Source of the DNA: Verrucomicrobiota bacterium
GTDB taxonomy: Bacteria; Verrucomicrobiota; Verrucomicrobiia; CAIQCK01
Assembly (NCBI GenBank): GCA_016222825.1
Contig: JACRQF010000009.1
Location: forward strand, 806,001 to 870,000
Length of the DNA: 64,000 bases
Reading direction: 5' to 3'
The notes below the pieces were generated by a model. That model saw only the letters and a program-made list of their open reading frames with translations. It ran no database searches and had not been told where the DNA came from. Positions within the stretch are counted from its first letter, which is position 1, and each line of letters opens with the position of its first letter. Both the position numbers and the translations under genes were made by a program. Positions 50,857 through 60,281 of the stretch are shown piece after piece.

Positions 50857-53058
50857 TCAACGAACGATTGAAACACCGGTAACCTCGAGCTCACGCGCGA
50901 GGCTGAACGACCGCAACTGGTATGGGCCTAGCGCCACCGGCCATCGCGCGGGAGCTTCGGTCTCCTGATTGGTCGCGAGGTCGGTTGCCTTGCCGGTGGC
51001 CTTGTCGAGCCGGACTTCGACGGACACTGGCTGATGGCGGCGGTTCACCAGATAGAGATACCGTTTGCCGTCGCACACCAGCGTTCGCACGGCCACGGGA
51101 TCGGTCGCAGCGCCCACCGTGTCGAATTTCCTGGCCGGCAACGCCCGGTAGGCCAGGGCGAACGGCCGGATCAGTTCCGCATGGCCGGTGTCCAGCGTCA
51201 GGCCGCCGCGCCGGAGGGAGAGCGTGTCATACTTCGCCAGGGCGTCGGCATACGGTTGCAGGAAATGAACTCCGCTCGGAAAGGCCGGCGTGATCCGCCA
51301 TTGCTGATCCCACCAGAAGCCGTCCGGCGGATACTCCAGGCTCTCGCGCATGACGCCTTCCGCCGGCTTGCCCATGATCGTAGCCAGCTCGCGCAGCTTC
51401 GGATCACAGGGGAGCCACCGATGTTTTCCCCACCGCTCGACCCACCCGTTGAAGTTCCAGATGGCGCTGACCTCGATACCCGGTTCCTTGGCCAGAAGAT
51501 TGATGTCCAGGCCGCCTTCCCGTTGCGAATGCTCATGGCCCTTGAGCGCATCCACGATCATCACCTGCAGGTCGGGCCGGGACCTGACGACCACATCACG
51601 AATCCGGCGGAACAGATCGGCGATTTTTTCACACCGCCATGCCACCCACTTCGGTTTGACCTCGCCCGTCAGAAACGCGTAGCGCCGCGAGAATCGGTCC
51701 GAAGCTTTCGCGTCCACGGGCACGACGATGCCTGTCTCTTTCTGGAACAACCCGACGGTGTAGTCGTCGTAGCCGCTGCGCAGAGACACGAACCAGAGGG
51801 TCGTGGAAGCATTGAACCAAAAGTCTATGCCTTTGAAGGCCGGGTAGCGCCCGTAACGGTCCACAACTTCCTGCACCAATCCGAGCATCGCGTCCTGCAC
51901 CGTCGGATGCAGCGGATTGAAGATCGGTCCGCGGAAACCATCAGGTCCGCTGCTTCTCTCGCCGTAGGCCCAAGGGAAAGTGGGACTGCCACTTCGGTTT
52001 CCTCCCGCCTCGACGAGCTTCTGAAAGTTCCGCAGATTGTAGGGCAGCGTCCAATCGTAGGTGCCCATCTGCACCTGATCTTTGAACGTCATATTGTTGA
52101 TGGTGTCCTTGCCGGCCTTGATGGACGCCAGATCAATGTTCATCTTCTCCATGAGACTGCCCAATCGCAACACCGGCAACACAGCCCGGAACTGCATATG
52201 CTCCTCGCCAAAGCGTTTGAGCAACTCGGTCAGCCAGTCCTCCGGCTGCATGGTCCAGTGACCGATCAACTGCCGGTCTACCTTCGAGGATGTCATCCCG
52301 ATGTAGTTGACCGGCTCGCGCTGGGACGGATACAGCGGACCGTGATACCAGACGATCGGGTAGGACAGCGAATTTTGACCCGAGTAGCGGGCATAGGTGA
52401 TCAGCCGCTCGATCCATTCCCGCCGGTCTGTCGCTCCCAGTTCCGCCGCTGCCCCGCAGGGATCTTCAAATTGAATGCCCAGCGCGCGGCGGGAGCCGTC
52501 CTGGGGATCGCCGGGCACCGCCAGCGCCGGCAAGTCCTCCAACTCGTAGATGGCCACGCTCGCCGCCGCCGCCGGTTCGTCCTTCTTCGTGTTACCGAAG
52601 ACGATGCTAAAGTCTCGCCAGCGCGGCCAGAAGACCTGCCGCAGTTCCAGCATCCGGCCGGAGATCGGCTGGTCAACGGAATACACGTTGCCGCCGGGCT
52701 TCGATGTTCCCGTGCATGCCCCGACGCTCAGGTCATAGCTGGAGCCGTCCATGATCGCCATGCAGCGGTTCTTGTCATCGGGATAACGAATCACGGCTAG
52801 GTGTGGACGGCCCACATGCGCGATCGCAAAGCGGTAGCCAAATCGCGATTCCGGAACCGGCCCTGCCTCGCGATATTTCCCGGCCGCCGATTGTGTAACC
52901 CGAACGTCGCCGTAGCCGAAGTAGGCGTCGGGACCGTAATCCTTGGTGCAGTCAATCGTGGTGACCAATTTCTTCGTTGCGGCTTCGTTGGTCGCCGCGA
53001 GCATCACAGCCAGCGGCGCGAGCAGCAGCACGGCGAGGAGTGTGAGGGTGGGTTTCAT
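50857..53058 (-). CDS. Secreted large protein with predicted TIM-barrel core, function unknown
   Basis: A 733-residue exported protein. Leader MKPTLTLLAVLLLAPLAVMLA is a diverged shared leader. Residues about 35-180 look like a beta-sandwich (AYFGYGDVRVTQSAAG, MLELRQVFWPRW). The centre has barrel-like strands (QNSLSYPIVWYHGP, AFKGIDFWFNAS, PDLQVMIVDALKGHE, VSAIWNFNGWVERWG) and a C-terminal sandwich with KRYLYLVNRRHQPVSVEV. The acidic residue of GIDFWF is a candidate catalytic site. I do not recognise the family; it has the style of uncharacterised glycosidases of Planctomycetes and Verrucomicrobia. ATG 53058 overlaps the upstream stop as ATGA. Confidence 0.65.
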   Translation of the reverse strand: MKPTLTLLAVLLLAPLAVMLAATNEAATKKLVTTIDCTKDYGPDAYFGYGDVRVTQSAAGKYREAGPVPESRFGYRFAIAHVGRPHLAVIRYPDDKNRCMAIMDGSSYDLSVGACTGTSKPGGNVYSVDQPISGRMLELRQVFWPRWRDFSIVFGNTKKDEPAAAASVAIYELEDLPALAVPGDPQDGSRRALGIQFEDPCGAAAELGATDRREWIERLITYARYSGQNSLSYPIVWYHGPLYPSQREPVNYIGMTSSKVDRQLIGHWTMQPEDWLTELLKRFGEEHMQFRAVLPVLRLGSLMEKMNIDLASIKAGKDTINNMTFKDQVQMGTYDWTLPYNLRNFQKLVEAGGNRSGSPTFPWAYGERSSGPDGFRGPIFNPLHPTVQDAMLGLVQEVVDRYGRYPAFKGIDFWFNASTTLWFVSLRSGYDDYTVGLFQKETGIVVPVDAKASDRFSRRYAFLTGEVKPKWVAWRCEKIADLFRRIRDVVVRSRPDLQVMIVDALKGHEHSQREGGLDINLLAKEPGIEVSAIWNFNGWVERWGKHRWLPCDPKLRELATIMGKPAEGVMRESLEYPPDGFWWDQQWRITPAFPSGVHFLQPYADALAKYDTLSLRRGGLTLDTGHAELIRPFALAYRALPARKFDTVGAATDPVAVRTLVCDGKRYLYLVNRRHQPVSVEVRLDKATGKATDLATNQETEAPARWPVALGPYQLRSFSLARELEVTGVSIVR

Positions 53059-54296
53059 TTCGTCGGTTTCTTCATCTGTGTTTTCGCCCGGCTTTGAGCT
53101 TCCAATTCCTTGATGTTGCCGATGCCGGTGGCGCGATTGATGAGTTGGTGGATGCGGGCGTCGGGAGAAGCAATTCTTCCCGCGCGAATGTCTCCTTCCC
53201 GGATGACGGCAAGCAGAATGTCTTTCACGTTGTGATCGGGGCCGCCGTAACGCCATTGATCGTAGGCAATGTAGATGCGCCCATCAGGGGATTGAATGCA
53301 GTCGGGATAAGAAACGCCTTTTTGATCGTCCACGACGAGCTTGTGCGGCCAGCTACGGCCTTCATCGTCGGAGAGCCAGGCGGCGAGCCGGTTGCGGGGG
53401 AATTTCGCGCCGGGCTTCGGACGTTCCACGTCGTGATACACGAGCAGGAACGCGCCGGACGCGAGCCGCATCATGCAAGCGCGGGTGTTCGGGCCTTCGC
53501 GCAACAACACAGGATCAGACCAAGTGCGACCACCATCTTTGGAAGTGCTGTGATGGAGTCCGGGCAGGGTGCGTATGACCATCCAAAGATCGCCGTTCTT
53601 GCGTTGGGCGAGCGTGGCCTCGCTAAAGTTGCGAATGTCCAGCGGCACGCTCGTGCCGCCGTGAAACGTCCACGTCGCGCCTTCATCGGTGGAGATAAGC
53701 GTGCAGGTTTCTTTCACCTCCGGGGTCTTGCTGCTGCTGTTCTTGAAAAACGGAGCCAGCCAACCGCCACTGGCGAGGACAATCGGTTTGCCGAAGATGC
53801 GTCCGCCCGGTTGCACCGGCACGGGCTGTGACCACTCACCGACGGCATCGTTCGGGGAATCGTTGCGAACCGCACAGGCTCCGACGAAACCGGACGCCCC
53901 CTTCTGCTTGGGTGCATGAAGGTAGAAAATCCAAAGCCGTCCCTTGGGATCAACCCACGGGAGCGGGTCGGCCAGCATGACGTGCTCGGTGTGTCCCTTG
54001 ATCAACACGACCGGCTTCGACCACGTCTTGCCGTCATCGCCACTGGTGGCGACAGCCACATAGTTTCCTGCCGCGCCTTCATGCAGTCCGCCGGTATACC
54101 AAGTGGCCCAGAGCCGACCATTGGGCGCGCGTTCGATGCCGGGAATGCCCTGCCAAGTGCGCGCATTGTCTTCAGACTCCGCGCCCGGATTCGCGATGAC
54201 TTTGTCGGAAACATATCCCTTGTTGTTGTCAGCACCGTGCAGCGCAGCCAGCGGTGCGAGCAGTAGGGCGGTTAGGAGGGTAAACGTGTGTTTCAT
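53055..54296 (-). CDS. Secreted sialidase-like (BNR repeat) propeller protein
   Basis: A 413-residue exported six-bladed propeller. Leader [23 protein letters not shown]. Four Asp boxes are clear: SGDDGKTWSKP, STDEGATWTFH, SKDGGRTWSDP and SDDEGRSWPHK. GIPGIERAPNGRLWATWYTG places an Arg at the start of blade one as in GH33, and CIQSPDGRIYIAYDQWRYG near the end. Sialidase activity is possible, but related non-GH33 lyases and hydrolases share this scaffold. It is the first enzyme gene after the iclR-type regulator and overlaps that gene as ATGA. Confidence 0.85.
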   Translation of the reverse strand: MKHTFTLLTALLLAPLAALHGADNNKGYVSDKVIANPGAESEDNARTWQGIPGIERAPNGRLWATWYTGGLHEGAAGNYVAVATSGDDGKTWSKPVVLIKGHTEHVMLADPLPWVDPKGRLWIFYLHAPKQKGASGFVGACAVRNDSPNDAVGEWSQPVPVQPGGRIFGKPIVLASGGWLAPFFKNSSSKTPEVKETCTLISTDEGATWTFHGGTSVPLDIRNFSEATLAQRKNGDLWMVIRTLPGLHHSTSKDGGRTWSDPVLLREGPNTRACMMRLASGAFLLVYHDVERPKPGAKFPRNRLAAWLSDDEGRSWPHKLVVDDQKGVSYPDCIQSPDGRIYIAYDQWRYGGPDHNVKDILLAVIREGDIRAGRIASPDARIHQLINRATGIGNIKELEAQSRAKTQMKKPTK

Positions 54297-55117
54297 TTGT
54301 TCTCCTTCAACTGTGACCGGAACCCCGTAAACCGTCCGCCTTCGTAGCCGATGTCGCGCGAGATGTTCTCGGCACAGGCGAGGATGGCTTGCTCCAACTC
54401 GGCCTGTTTCTCCGGGTGGGAAACGCTCACCAGCCCCGTCACGCCGAGGCCAGCCGCCGGCTCGCCGTTCACGTCGAACACGGGCGCACCGATGCAGAAG
54501 ATTCCGAGCATGTAGCCCTCGCGGTCATAGGCAAGACCGCTGGCGCGGATTTGCGCGAACTCCTTGAACAGCTTCTCGCGGTCCGTGACCGTGTGCGGCG
54601 TGAGCGCGGCCAGCTTGCGCGGCAGACGGCGGCGCGCCTCGTCCTCCGGCAGGAACGCCAGCACGGCCTTGCTGAACGCGCTGGCATGGATCTCCATCCG
54701 GCTGCCGGGCACGACCTGGATGAACGAACTGGCCGCGGGCGTCACGCAGTCCAGCACCAACGCATGGTCATCCTGCAACGAATAAAGCTGCACGGTTTCG
54801 CCCGACCGCTCGCACAGCCGTTCCAGATGAGGCCGCGCGCGGCGGCGCAGGTCGAAGCGGGCATAAAGTTGCATGCCGAGCGTGAAGAACTTCGTGCCGA
54901 GCCGGTAACCGCCCGCCGGGTCGGTCTCGACGTAGCCGCGCTCGGCGAGGCATTTCAAGATGCGGAAGACACCGTTGGTGGAAATGCCCAGCTTGCGGGC
55001 GAGTTCAGTGATGCCGTAGGCGCGGTGGTTTTGCGCGAGGTGCTCCACGATGTCGAGCATCTGCTCGACGGCAGGCACGGCGTATTTGTTTGAGACGGGC
55101 TTTTTGGATGAGGCCAT
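54293..55117 (-). CDS. IclR family transcriptional regulator, head of the catabolic operon
   Basis: A 274-residue cytoplasmic regulator. A winged helix-turn-helix (about 15-75: MLDIVEHLAQNHRAYGITEL, ARKLGISTNGVFRILKCLAE) is followed by the IclR effector domain (about 80-260: LRRRARPHLERLCERSGETV, SGLAYDREGYMLGIFCIGAP, GVTGLVSVS). Members bind sugar-acid type ligands and act mostly as repressors, usually on their own promoter. The gene leads the operon that runs to about 33.1 kb, and its promoter region (55132-55185) is closely copied in front of the paralogue A gene. Autoregulation plus control of both units is the natural reading. Confidence 0.93.
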   Translation of the reverse strand: MASSKKPVSNKYAVPAVEQMLDIVEHLAQNHRAYGITELARKLGISTNGVFRILKCLAERGYVETDPAGGYRLGTKFFTLGMQLYARFDLRRRARPHLERLCERSGETVQLYSLQDDHALVLDCVTPAASSFIQVVPGSRMEIHASAFSKAVLAFLPEDEARRRLPRKLAALTPHTVTDREKLFKEFAQIRASGLAYDREGYMLGIFCIGAPVFDVNGEPAAGLGVTGLVSVSHPEKQAELEQAILACAENISRDIGYEGGRFTGFRSQLKENK

Positions 55118-55131
55118 TCGACTCCGCTGGA

Positions 55132-55185
55132 TGGTTTTATTACCGAAACGCGATTTGATATACGAAACATCGGCACTCTAAGCAA
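55132..55185 (-). promoter_or_regulatory. Promoter and probable IclR operator of the catabolic operon
   Basis: On the minus strand TTGCTT (55180-55185) and TATATC (55157-55162) are 17 bases apart. The downstream segment contains two related direct half sites, TTTCGTATATCAAA and TTTCGGTAATAAAA, 21-22 bases apart, suitable for a tetrameric regulator. The region 55132-55168 matches 33036-33072 at 31 of 37 positions, and similarity continues past the -35. Confidence 0.6.
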
Positions 55186-55281
55186 ACCGCCATTTCCGCG
55201 TCAAGGAGTTACCTCTCGGCTATTTCAACGCAGGATGGCGGACTCCCCGCCAGGGGCGGCGAGAGCGAACGCTCGGGGCAC

Positions 55282-56067
55282 TTACTTCACCTTCCAAATC
55301 TTCACGTCGTCAATCCACACCGTGCTTGGCACCAGAAAACTAAACCAGCGTTTTATCGGATGCCCAAAACCTTCGGAGCGATGATGGGCGAGGAGTTTGC
55401 CGTCGAGGCTGAGGCGCATCTCGTCGCCTTCGGTGACGAGGACGAGGTCGTGCCATGCGTTGTCGGCTTTCCACGGAACAGTGATTTGTTTCGACTTCAA
55501 CAACGCATCGAGGTCAGCGGGCAGCTTCTCCTTCCGATCCAGATAGGGCTGACGGCGTTTGCGAATCTCCAGGTTCATCACGCCGGTCTTGTGGTCAATG
55601 AGCGTGACGCTGCTGCGCGAGAGGATGCCGTAACAGAGATGGCCGGCGTGGACGCCCTTCGTCTCACGATCCACGAAACCGAGTTGGAGTGACTCGTCCT
55701 TGTTCAAGCCAGGGAACCGGAACCGCACCACCACGCCGCCGTCAGTGAAACCGGCGTCATGGTGAATGTGCGCGGCGTGGCCCGCCTCCTTCGTGGCGCT
55801 GGCGATCTTGAGGATGCCGCCGTCGAGATCGGCCTGCTTGATCTTCGGCACGCGATCCGCCGTGGAACTGTTCCAACCATTGCCGATGGCCTTGGCGAGA
55901 TTGCCTGTCTCCTCGCGCTCGAAGGCGTCGTGGAAGATAAGCGTGCCTTTTGTTCGGAGCCACGCAGCATCGTCCCGTGGCACAGTAGCGGATGGCTTGG
56001 AGTCGGCGGCGTTCAGCGATGCCAGCGGCACGAGCAGCAAAGCGGCGAGGATGAATTCGTGTCTCAT
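55282..56067 (-). CDS. Secreted concanavalin-like (DUF1080-type) protein
   Basis: A 261-residue exported single-domain protein. Leader MRHEFILAALLLVPLASLNAAD is a variant of the shared leader. The rest is a jelly-roll of the LamG/DUF1080 (3-keto-disaccharide hydrolase-like) type: GTLIFHDAFEREETGNLAK, GGVVVRFRFPGLN, DESLQLGFVD, NAWHDLVLVTEGDEMRLSLD and VWIDDVKIWKVK. It probably binds or cleaves sugar; similar domains are fused to the sulfatases at 37822 and 56092. AAAAGGA precedes ATG 56067. Last gene of the right-hand operon; GC-rich hairpins at 55246-55275 follow the stop. Confidence 0.78.
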   Translation of the reverse strand: MRHEFILAALLLVPLASLNAADSKPSATVPRDDAAWLRTKGTLIFHDAFEREETGNLAKAIGNGWNSSTADRVPKIKQADLDGGILKIASATKEAGHAAHIHHDAGFTDGGVVVRFRFPGLNKDESLQLGFVDRETKGVHAGHLCYGILSRSSVTLIDHKTGVMNLEIRKRRQPYLDRKEKLPADLDALLKSKQITVPWKADNAWHDLVLVTEGDEMRLSLDGKLLAHHRSEGFGHPIKRWFSFLVPSTVWIDDVKIWKVK

Positions 56068-56091
56068 GGTTGTTCCTTTTTCGTTTCTCTG

Positions 56092-58218
56092 TCAGTTCTT
56101 CGTGGCCTTCACGTTGCGGAAGGCGGCGGTCTGGCCGAAGACCAGGAAGTTCATGCCGGTCTTGGACTGTCCGAGGACGGCGTGCGTGCCTTTCGCAACC
56201 ACGTCGTTGACCTGCACGGTGGCTTCGTTGCCCTTGAATGTGATGCGGACGGGATACCACTGGTTGGAGTCGAGCTTCAACGCTTTGCGCGCGAGCGGTT
56301 CGAGGGCGTCCTTGGCCTCGCCCTGCGACGGGTTCTTCGCGAGTTCCAGAGACGTGCGCGAGATGACGAGGCGGAAGCTACCCTTGCGGTCGCCCCACTC
56401 GACACGCAGCGACACGCGGTTCGCACCGCGGAAGTTGACTTCGTATTCGATGGCGCCGTCGGTAAGCACGAGCGGCGCGCGCAATGCCGCGGGTTGATCC
56501 TGCGAGGCTTTCGGCATGCCCCACAAGCCGCCGTCTTTCGCCTGCCACTCGCCGCCCAATGCGATCCACGGTTTCGCGGGCAACGCGGCCAGCGGTTCGT
56601 TCAGCGCGACGGTGCCGGTGAGCGGCGGAAGCGAGACGACTTTCGTCACGGCGGGCTTCACGCCGGCGGGCGGCAGTTCGCGGCTGTAGCCGCCGTCGCG
56701 GTAGCGGTTCAGCAACGCGCGCAGTTCGGCGACCACCTCGGGATGCTGCGCGCTCACGTCCTTCGTCTCGGCGGGATCGTCGTGCGTGTTGTAAAGCTGC
56801 GGATGGAATTGCGCAGCCTGCGTCTTGCGCGCGCCGGGTTTGATCTCGTCCACGGGCACGCCCTCGATCCACTTCCACGGGCCTTTGCGGATGGCGAACA
56901 CGCCGGGCGCGCTGTGAACGATGATGTCGTCGCGGACCGGTCGCGCCGGCTCGCCGAGTATCGCGGGGAGAAAACTGCGGCTGTCCTCCGCGGCCTTTGA
57001 CGCTTCCGGCAACGGCTCACCGACGATCGCCGCCGTCGTCGCGAGGATGTCCGCGAGGCTGATCATCTGCCGGCACACCGAACCTGCCTCGGCCTTGCCG
57101 GGCCAGCGCACGAGGAACGGCACCTTGAAGCCGCCTTCCCACACGTCGTGCTTGCCGCCGCGCAGGTCGCCGTTGACGCGCAGGCCGGCCTTGAACGCCG
57201 CCGTCTGGAGCGAGTCCCGCTCCGGCTTGAACACGCCGCCGTTGTCGCTGGAGAAAATCACGAGCGTGTTTTGCGCCGCGCCCGTCCGGTCGAGCGTGTC
57301 GAGGATGCGCCCGACGCTGCGGTCGAGTTCGTGGATCCAGTCGCCGTAAAGCCCCGCCTTGCTCCGGCCCGCGAGGTCCTTGTCGGGCGTGATGGGGTTG
57401 TGCACCGCGACGGGCGTGAAGTAGAGGAAGAACGGCTTCTCCTTCGGCTGCCGCTCCAACCACGCCGTCGCCTTGTCGGTGAGCACCTTCATCACGCGCT
57501 CGTTCTTCCGGCGCGGCGCGTCGAGGTCGAGGATCTTTACGCCATTCTTTGCATTCTCCATGTCCGCGGCCGTGTAGGTTGCTTGGAAATCGTCCGAGTC
57601 CGGCACCGGCCCGGCGATCTTCATGCCGGCGGGGATCTTCCCGCTGCGCAGGCCATACACGAAGCGGTTCTCGACGAACACGCCCGCCACGTCGCCGTGA
57701 TTGCTCGGCACGGAAAAATGATACTCGAAGCCGATGTCGAGTGGCCCCGGCGAAAGCTCCGCCGTGTAATCCGTGCGCCACCGCGGCGAATCGTCCGCCG
57801 TGCCGTAGCCGAGGTGCCACTTGCCGACCGCCGCCGTCGCGTAGCCGTGCTTCTTCAGCAGCGACGCCACCGTCAGCCGCGTCGTCTCGATGTGCAGCGG
57901 CGCGAACGTGCTGAGCACTTCGTGCTTGAGCGGCGTGCGCCAGCAATACCGCCCCGTGACCACCGAGTAACGCGTCGGCGAGCAAACTGACGACGTGGTG
58001 TTCGCGTCGGTGAATCGCCGCCCTTCCTTCGCAAGCCGGTCAATGTTCGGCGTGCGCACGAGTGCCGGATCCGCGCCGCAGCATCCCGCGCTGCCATAGC
58101 CGTAATCGTCCGCGAGAATGACGATGATGTTCGGCCGGTCCGCCGCGTTTAGAGCGGCGAGCGGCGTGAGCAGAAGGGAGGCGAGGAGCGTGAACATGCG
58201 TTTCATGATGTCAGTCAT
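56092..58218 (-). CDS. Secreted type I sulfatase with C-terminal jelly-roll domain
   Basis: A 708-residue exported sulfatase of the arylsulfatase A-like kind. Leader MKRMFTLLASLLLTPLAALNAAD is again the shared type. Asp pair in IIVILADDYGYGS; formylglycine Cys79 in SVCSPTRYSVVTGR; VGKWHLGYG and IFSSDNGGVFKPE supply the other ligands; PLHIETTRLTVA follows the family order. The core ends about residue 500; a beta-sandwich (IEYEVNFRGANRVSLRVEWG, QWYPVRITFKGNEATVQVND) closes the protein. ATG 58218 overlaps the GH36 stop as ATGA; ATG 58206 is a close alternative. Galactose-6-sulfate or N-acetylgalactosamine sulfate is a reasonable guess next to an alpha-galactosidase. Confidence 0.92.
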   Translation of the reverse strand: MTDIMKRMFTLLASLLLTPLAALNAADRPNIIVILADDYGYGSAGCCGADPALVRTPNIDRLAKEGRRFTDANTTSSVCSPTRYSVVTGRYCWRTPLKHEVLSTFAPLHIETTRLTVASLLKKHGYATAAVGKWHLGYGTADDSPRWRTDYTAELSPGPLDIGFEYHFSVPSNHGDVAGVFVENRFVYGLRSGKIPAGMKIAGPVPDSDDFQATYTAADMENAKNGVKILDLDAPRRKNERVMKVLTDKATAWLERQPKEKPFFLYFTPVAVHNPITPDKDLAGRSKAGLYGDWIHELDRSVGRILDTLDRTGAAQNTLVIFSSDNGGVFKPERDSLQTAAFKAGLRVNGDLRGGKHDVWEGGFKVPFLVRWPGKAEAGSVCRQMISLADILATTAAIVGEPLPEASKAAEDSRSFLPAILGEPARPVRDDIIVHSAPGVFAIRKGPWKWIEGVPVDEIKPGARKTQAAQFHPQLYNTHDDPAETKDVSAQHPEVVAELRALLNRYRDGGYSRELPPAGVKPAVTKVVSLPPLTGTVALNEPLAALPAKPWIALGGEWQAKDGGLWGMPKASQDQPAALRAPLVLTDGAIEYEVNFRGANRVSLRVEWGDRKGSFRLVISRTSLELAKNPSQGEAKDALEPLARKALKLDSNQWYPVRITFKGNEATVQVNDVVAKGTHAVLGQSKTGMNFLVFGQTAAFRNVKATKN

Positions 58219-60272
58219 TTGATGGCTTTCAGACGGAGGATGGCGGTGGCGGGTTTCTGAGGCAAGGCGATGACGTAGCCGCCCATCAACTCACTCCCGG
58301 TGTGGACTTCTTTGCCGCCGTCGAAGTTCTCGATCTCGTAACGTTGCTTCGCGGCGAGGCCGCGGAATTTGACAGTAAGCGTGTCGGCCGCAGCGTCGGG
58401 CCGGCGGAACGCTTGCACGACGCCCTCGCCAAAGTCAGCGCGATGGAACTGCCACGCGATCCATGAGGTCGTGTCGAGGCTGTAGGGCGTGAGCGGGTAG
58501 TAATCGCCGAGCATGAGCGGCGCGATGCGGCGGACTTCGTCGTAGCCGCGTTTCACGTCGGCGCGTTTGCTCTCGGACTGGCTCCAAGGCGCGCCCTGAA
58601 CCATCCCGAAGCCGGTCAGGTAGTAGCTGCGCACCGAGTAGCGGTCGAGGAAGAACGGGACGCCCGCGCCCTGCCACGGCAGCCACGAGGAGAGGCCGTA
58701 GGTCTGCGCCTGGTTACCCTCGACCTGCAACGGCTCCTTTGCAAATGAGGTGACCGACCAATCGCTGCGCAGCAACGGCACCGCGCGCCGCATCGTTTCG
58801 AGGTCGTTGCGGCGGCCGCCAGACGCGCAGGAATCAATGTGCAGGTTCGGATTTCGGCGACGGAGTTCGTCCCAGAACGCGAGATGGCCCTGCACGTAGA
58901 GGTTCTCCGTGATGCCCTGGCGGTCGGCGGTGTCGTGCTTCCGCCATGCGGTGCCGTGATGGCCGCCGTTCATGTCTTCGCGATACCAGTCGAGACCCTG
59001 CGACTTGACCATGCCGTCCACATGATTGATGAGCCACTTCAGCGCATCCGGATTACCGAGGTTGAGCACCGAGCCGGCACTGTTGCCCGGCATCAGCCAC
59101 TCGGGATGGTGCCGGCCGAGCAAGGAGTTCGGGTCGCCGACGCGCTCCGGCTCAAACCACAGAAGGAACTGCATGCCGTTCGCGCGCGTCTTGTCGCTGA
59201 ACGGCTTGAAGCCCTGCGGATACTTCGCGGGGTCCGGCTCCCACGTGCCGGTGTTGAGCCAGATGTGCTTGTTGGTGAAAGGGCCGCCAGCGCTCGGATA
59301 CCAAGTGTTGCCGCCGCCCGCGTCACGCCAGCAAATGTCCGGCTTGATGCCCGCGTCGAGATAGACCTGCACCCCCGGCCACGATGCGAGCGAACCCTCG
59401 ACCTGGATTTGTGTGATGGGCGGCTGCGGCTTGCCGGCGATGCGCGGCAGGACGTGCGCGAGATACCACGAGCGCCAGAGGTTCTGCGCGCGCACGACAT
59501 CGTCGCCCTGCCAGAAAAGCAGCGTGATCGAAGGCGTGCGAATCTCCTCGCCGGGTTTCAGATACAGGTGAGTGAGTTGTTGTCCGGCCACGATACGAAC
59601 GCCGCGGTCGTGGCCACGCGTGAACTTCGCTTCCCATTGCCCCGGCCAGCCGACCGCGAGGATGATGCCGCCGCCGGGCTTTTGCAGGTTGAAGTAAGGC
59701 CAGCCTTCGGGGCCGTCGCTCGACTTGCCCGACACCTTCTCGCCCGCGACTGGCGGCGAAAACCGTTTCACCGCATCGGGTCCGAGCGTGTGAGCGTAAG
59801 GCTGGAAACTCTCCGCCACGCACGAGTCGCCGCGGATGCCGTGCAGCACGAACTCCCCGTCCGCCGCGCGCTCGAATCGCGCGTCCAGCCCCTGAATGTT
59901 CTCCAGCAACAGCGTGTTCTCCCTGCCGGTGTTCTTGAGCCACAACGTCCACTCGACAACGGGAAAGCTGGCGTATTCCACCGCAACGCAGCGCACCTGC
60001 AACCTGGTCGCGCGGTCGGTCCAAGTCAGCGTGTGCTCGCGGCGCTGTGCATCCAACGCGCGAGTGCTCCTGCCCGGGTTCCATTTGCCGATCAGATCAG
60101 CCGTAGACTTTCCTCCATAACAGAAGCTGAACGGCCCGCCCGGCTTGTCGCCGAGCAGCGCGGTTTTCATCCACTGCTTCGCCGTCGCGACTTCGCCTGA
60201 CATCGGCGCTGCGGCGAGGGCGGCGAAGACAAGGGAATGGAGACAAAGGAATGTGAGGAGGATGCGCTTCAT
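58215..60272 (-). CDS. Secreted GH36 alpha-galactosidase family enzyme
   Basis: A 685-residue exported retaining glycosidase. Signal peptide MKRILLTFLCLHSLVFAALA; N-terminal beta-supersandwich (about 25-280); TIM barrel (about 285-600) and a C-terminal sandwich. The nucleophile Asp433 is in LDWYREDMNGG and the acid/base Asp490 in IDSCASGGRRNDLETMRR, the two GH36/clan-D signatures. FLLWFEPERVG is the conserved barrel strand. It removes terminal alpha-galactose or alpha-N-acetylgalactosamine. It is coupled to the sulfatase by ATGA and starts nine bases after the sialidase-like gene, so the three act together. Confidence 0.9.
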   Translation of the reverse strand: MKRILLTFLCLHSLVFAALAAAPMSGEVATAKQWMKTALLGDKPGGPFSFCYGGKSTADLIGKWNPGRSTRALDAQRREHTLTWTDRATRLQVRCVAVEYASFPVVEWTLWLKNTGRENTLLLENIQGLDARFERAADGEFVLHGIRGDSCVAESFQPYAHTLGPDAVKRFSPPVAGEKVSGKSSDGPEGWPYFNLQKPGGGIILAVGWPGQWEAKFTRGHDRGVRIVAGQQLTHLYLKPGEEIRTPSITLLFWQGDDVVRAQNLWRSWYLAHVLPRIAGKPQPPITQIQVEGSLASWPGVQVYLDAGIKPDICWRDAGGGNTWYPSAGGPFTNKHIWLNTGTWEPDPAKYPQGFKPFSDKTRANGMQFLLWFEPERVGDPNSLLGRHHPEWLMPGNSAGSVLNLGNPDALKWLINHVDGMVKSQGLDWYREDMNGGHHGTAWRKHDTADRQGITENLYVQGHLAFWDELRRRNPNLHIDSCASGGRRNDLETMRRAVPLLRSDWSVTSFAKEPLQVEGNQAQTYGLSSWLPWQGAGVPFFLDRYSVRSYYLTGFGMVQGAPWSQSESKRADVKRGYDEVRRIAPLMLGDYYPLTPYSLDTTSWIAWQFHRADFGEGVVQAFRRPDAAADTLTVKFRGLAAKQRYEIENFDGGKEVHTGSELMGGYVIALPQKPATAILRLKAIK

Positions 60273-60281
60273 GGTCGGCGG

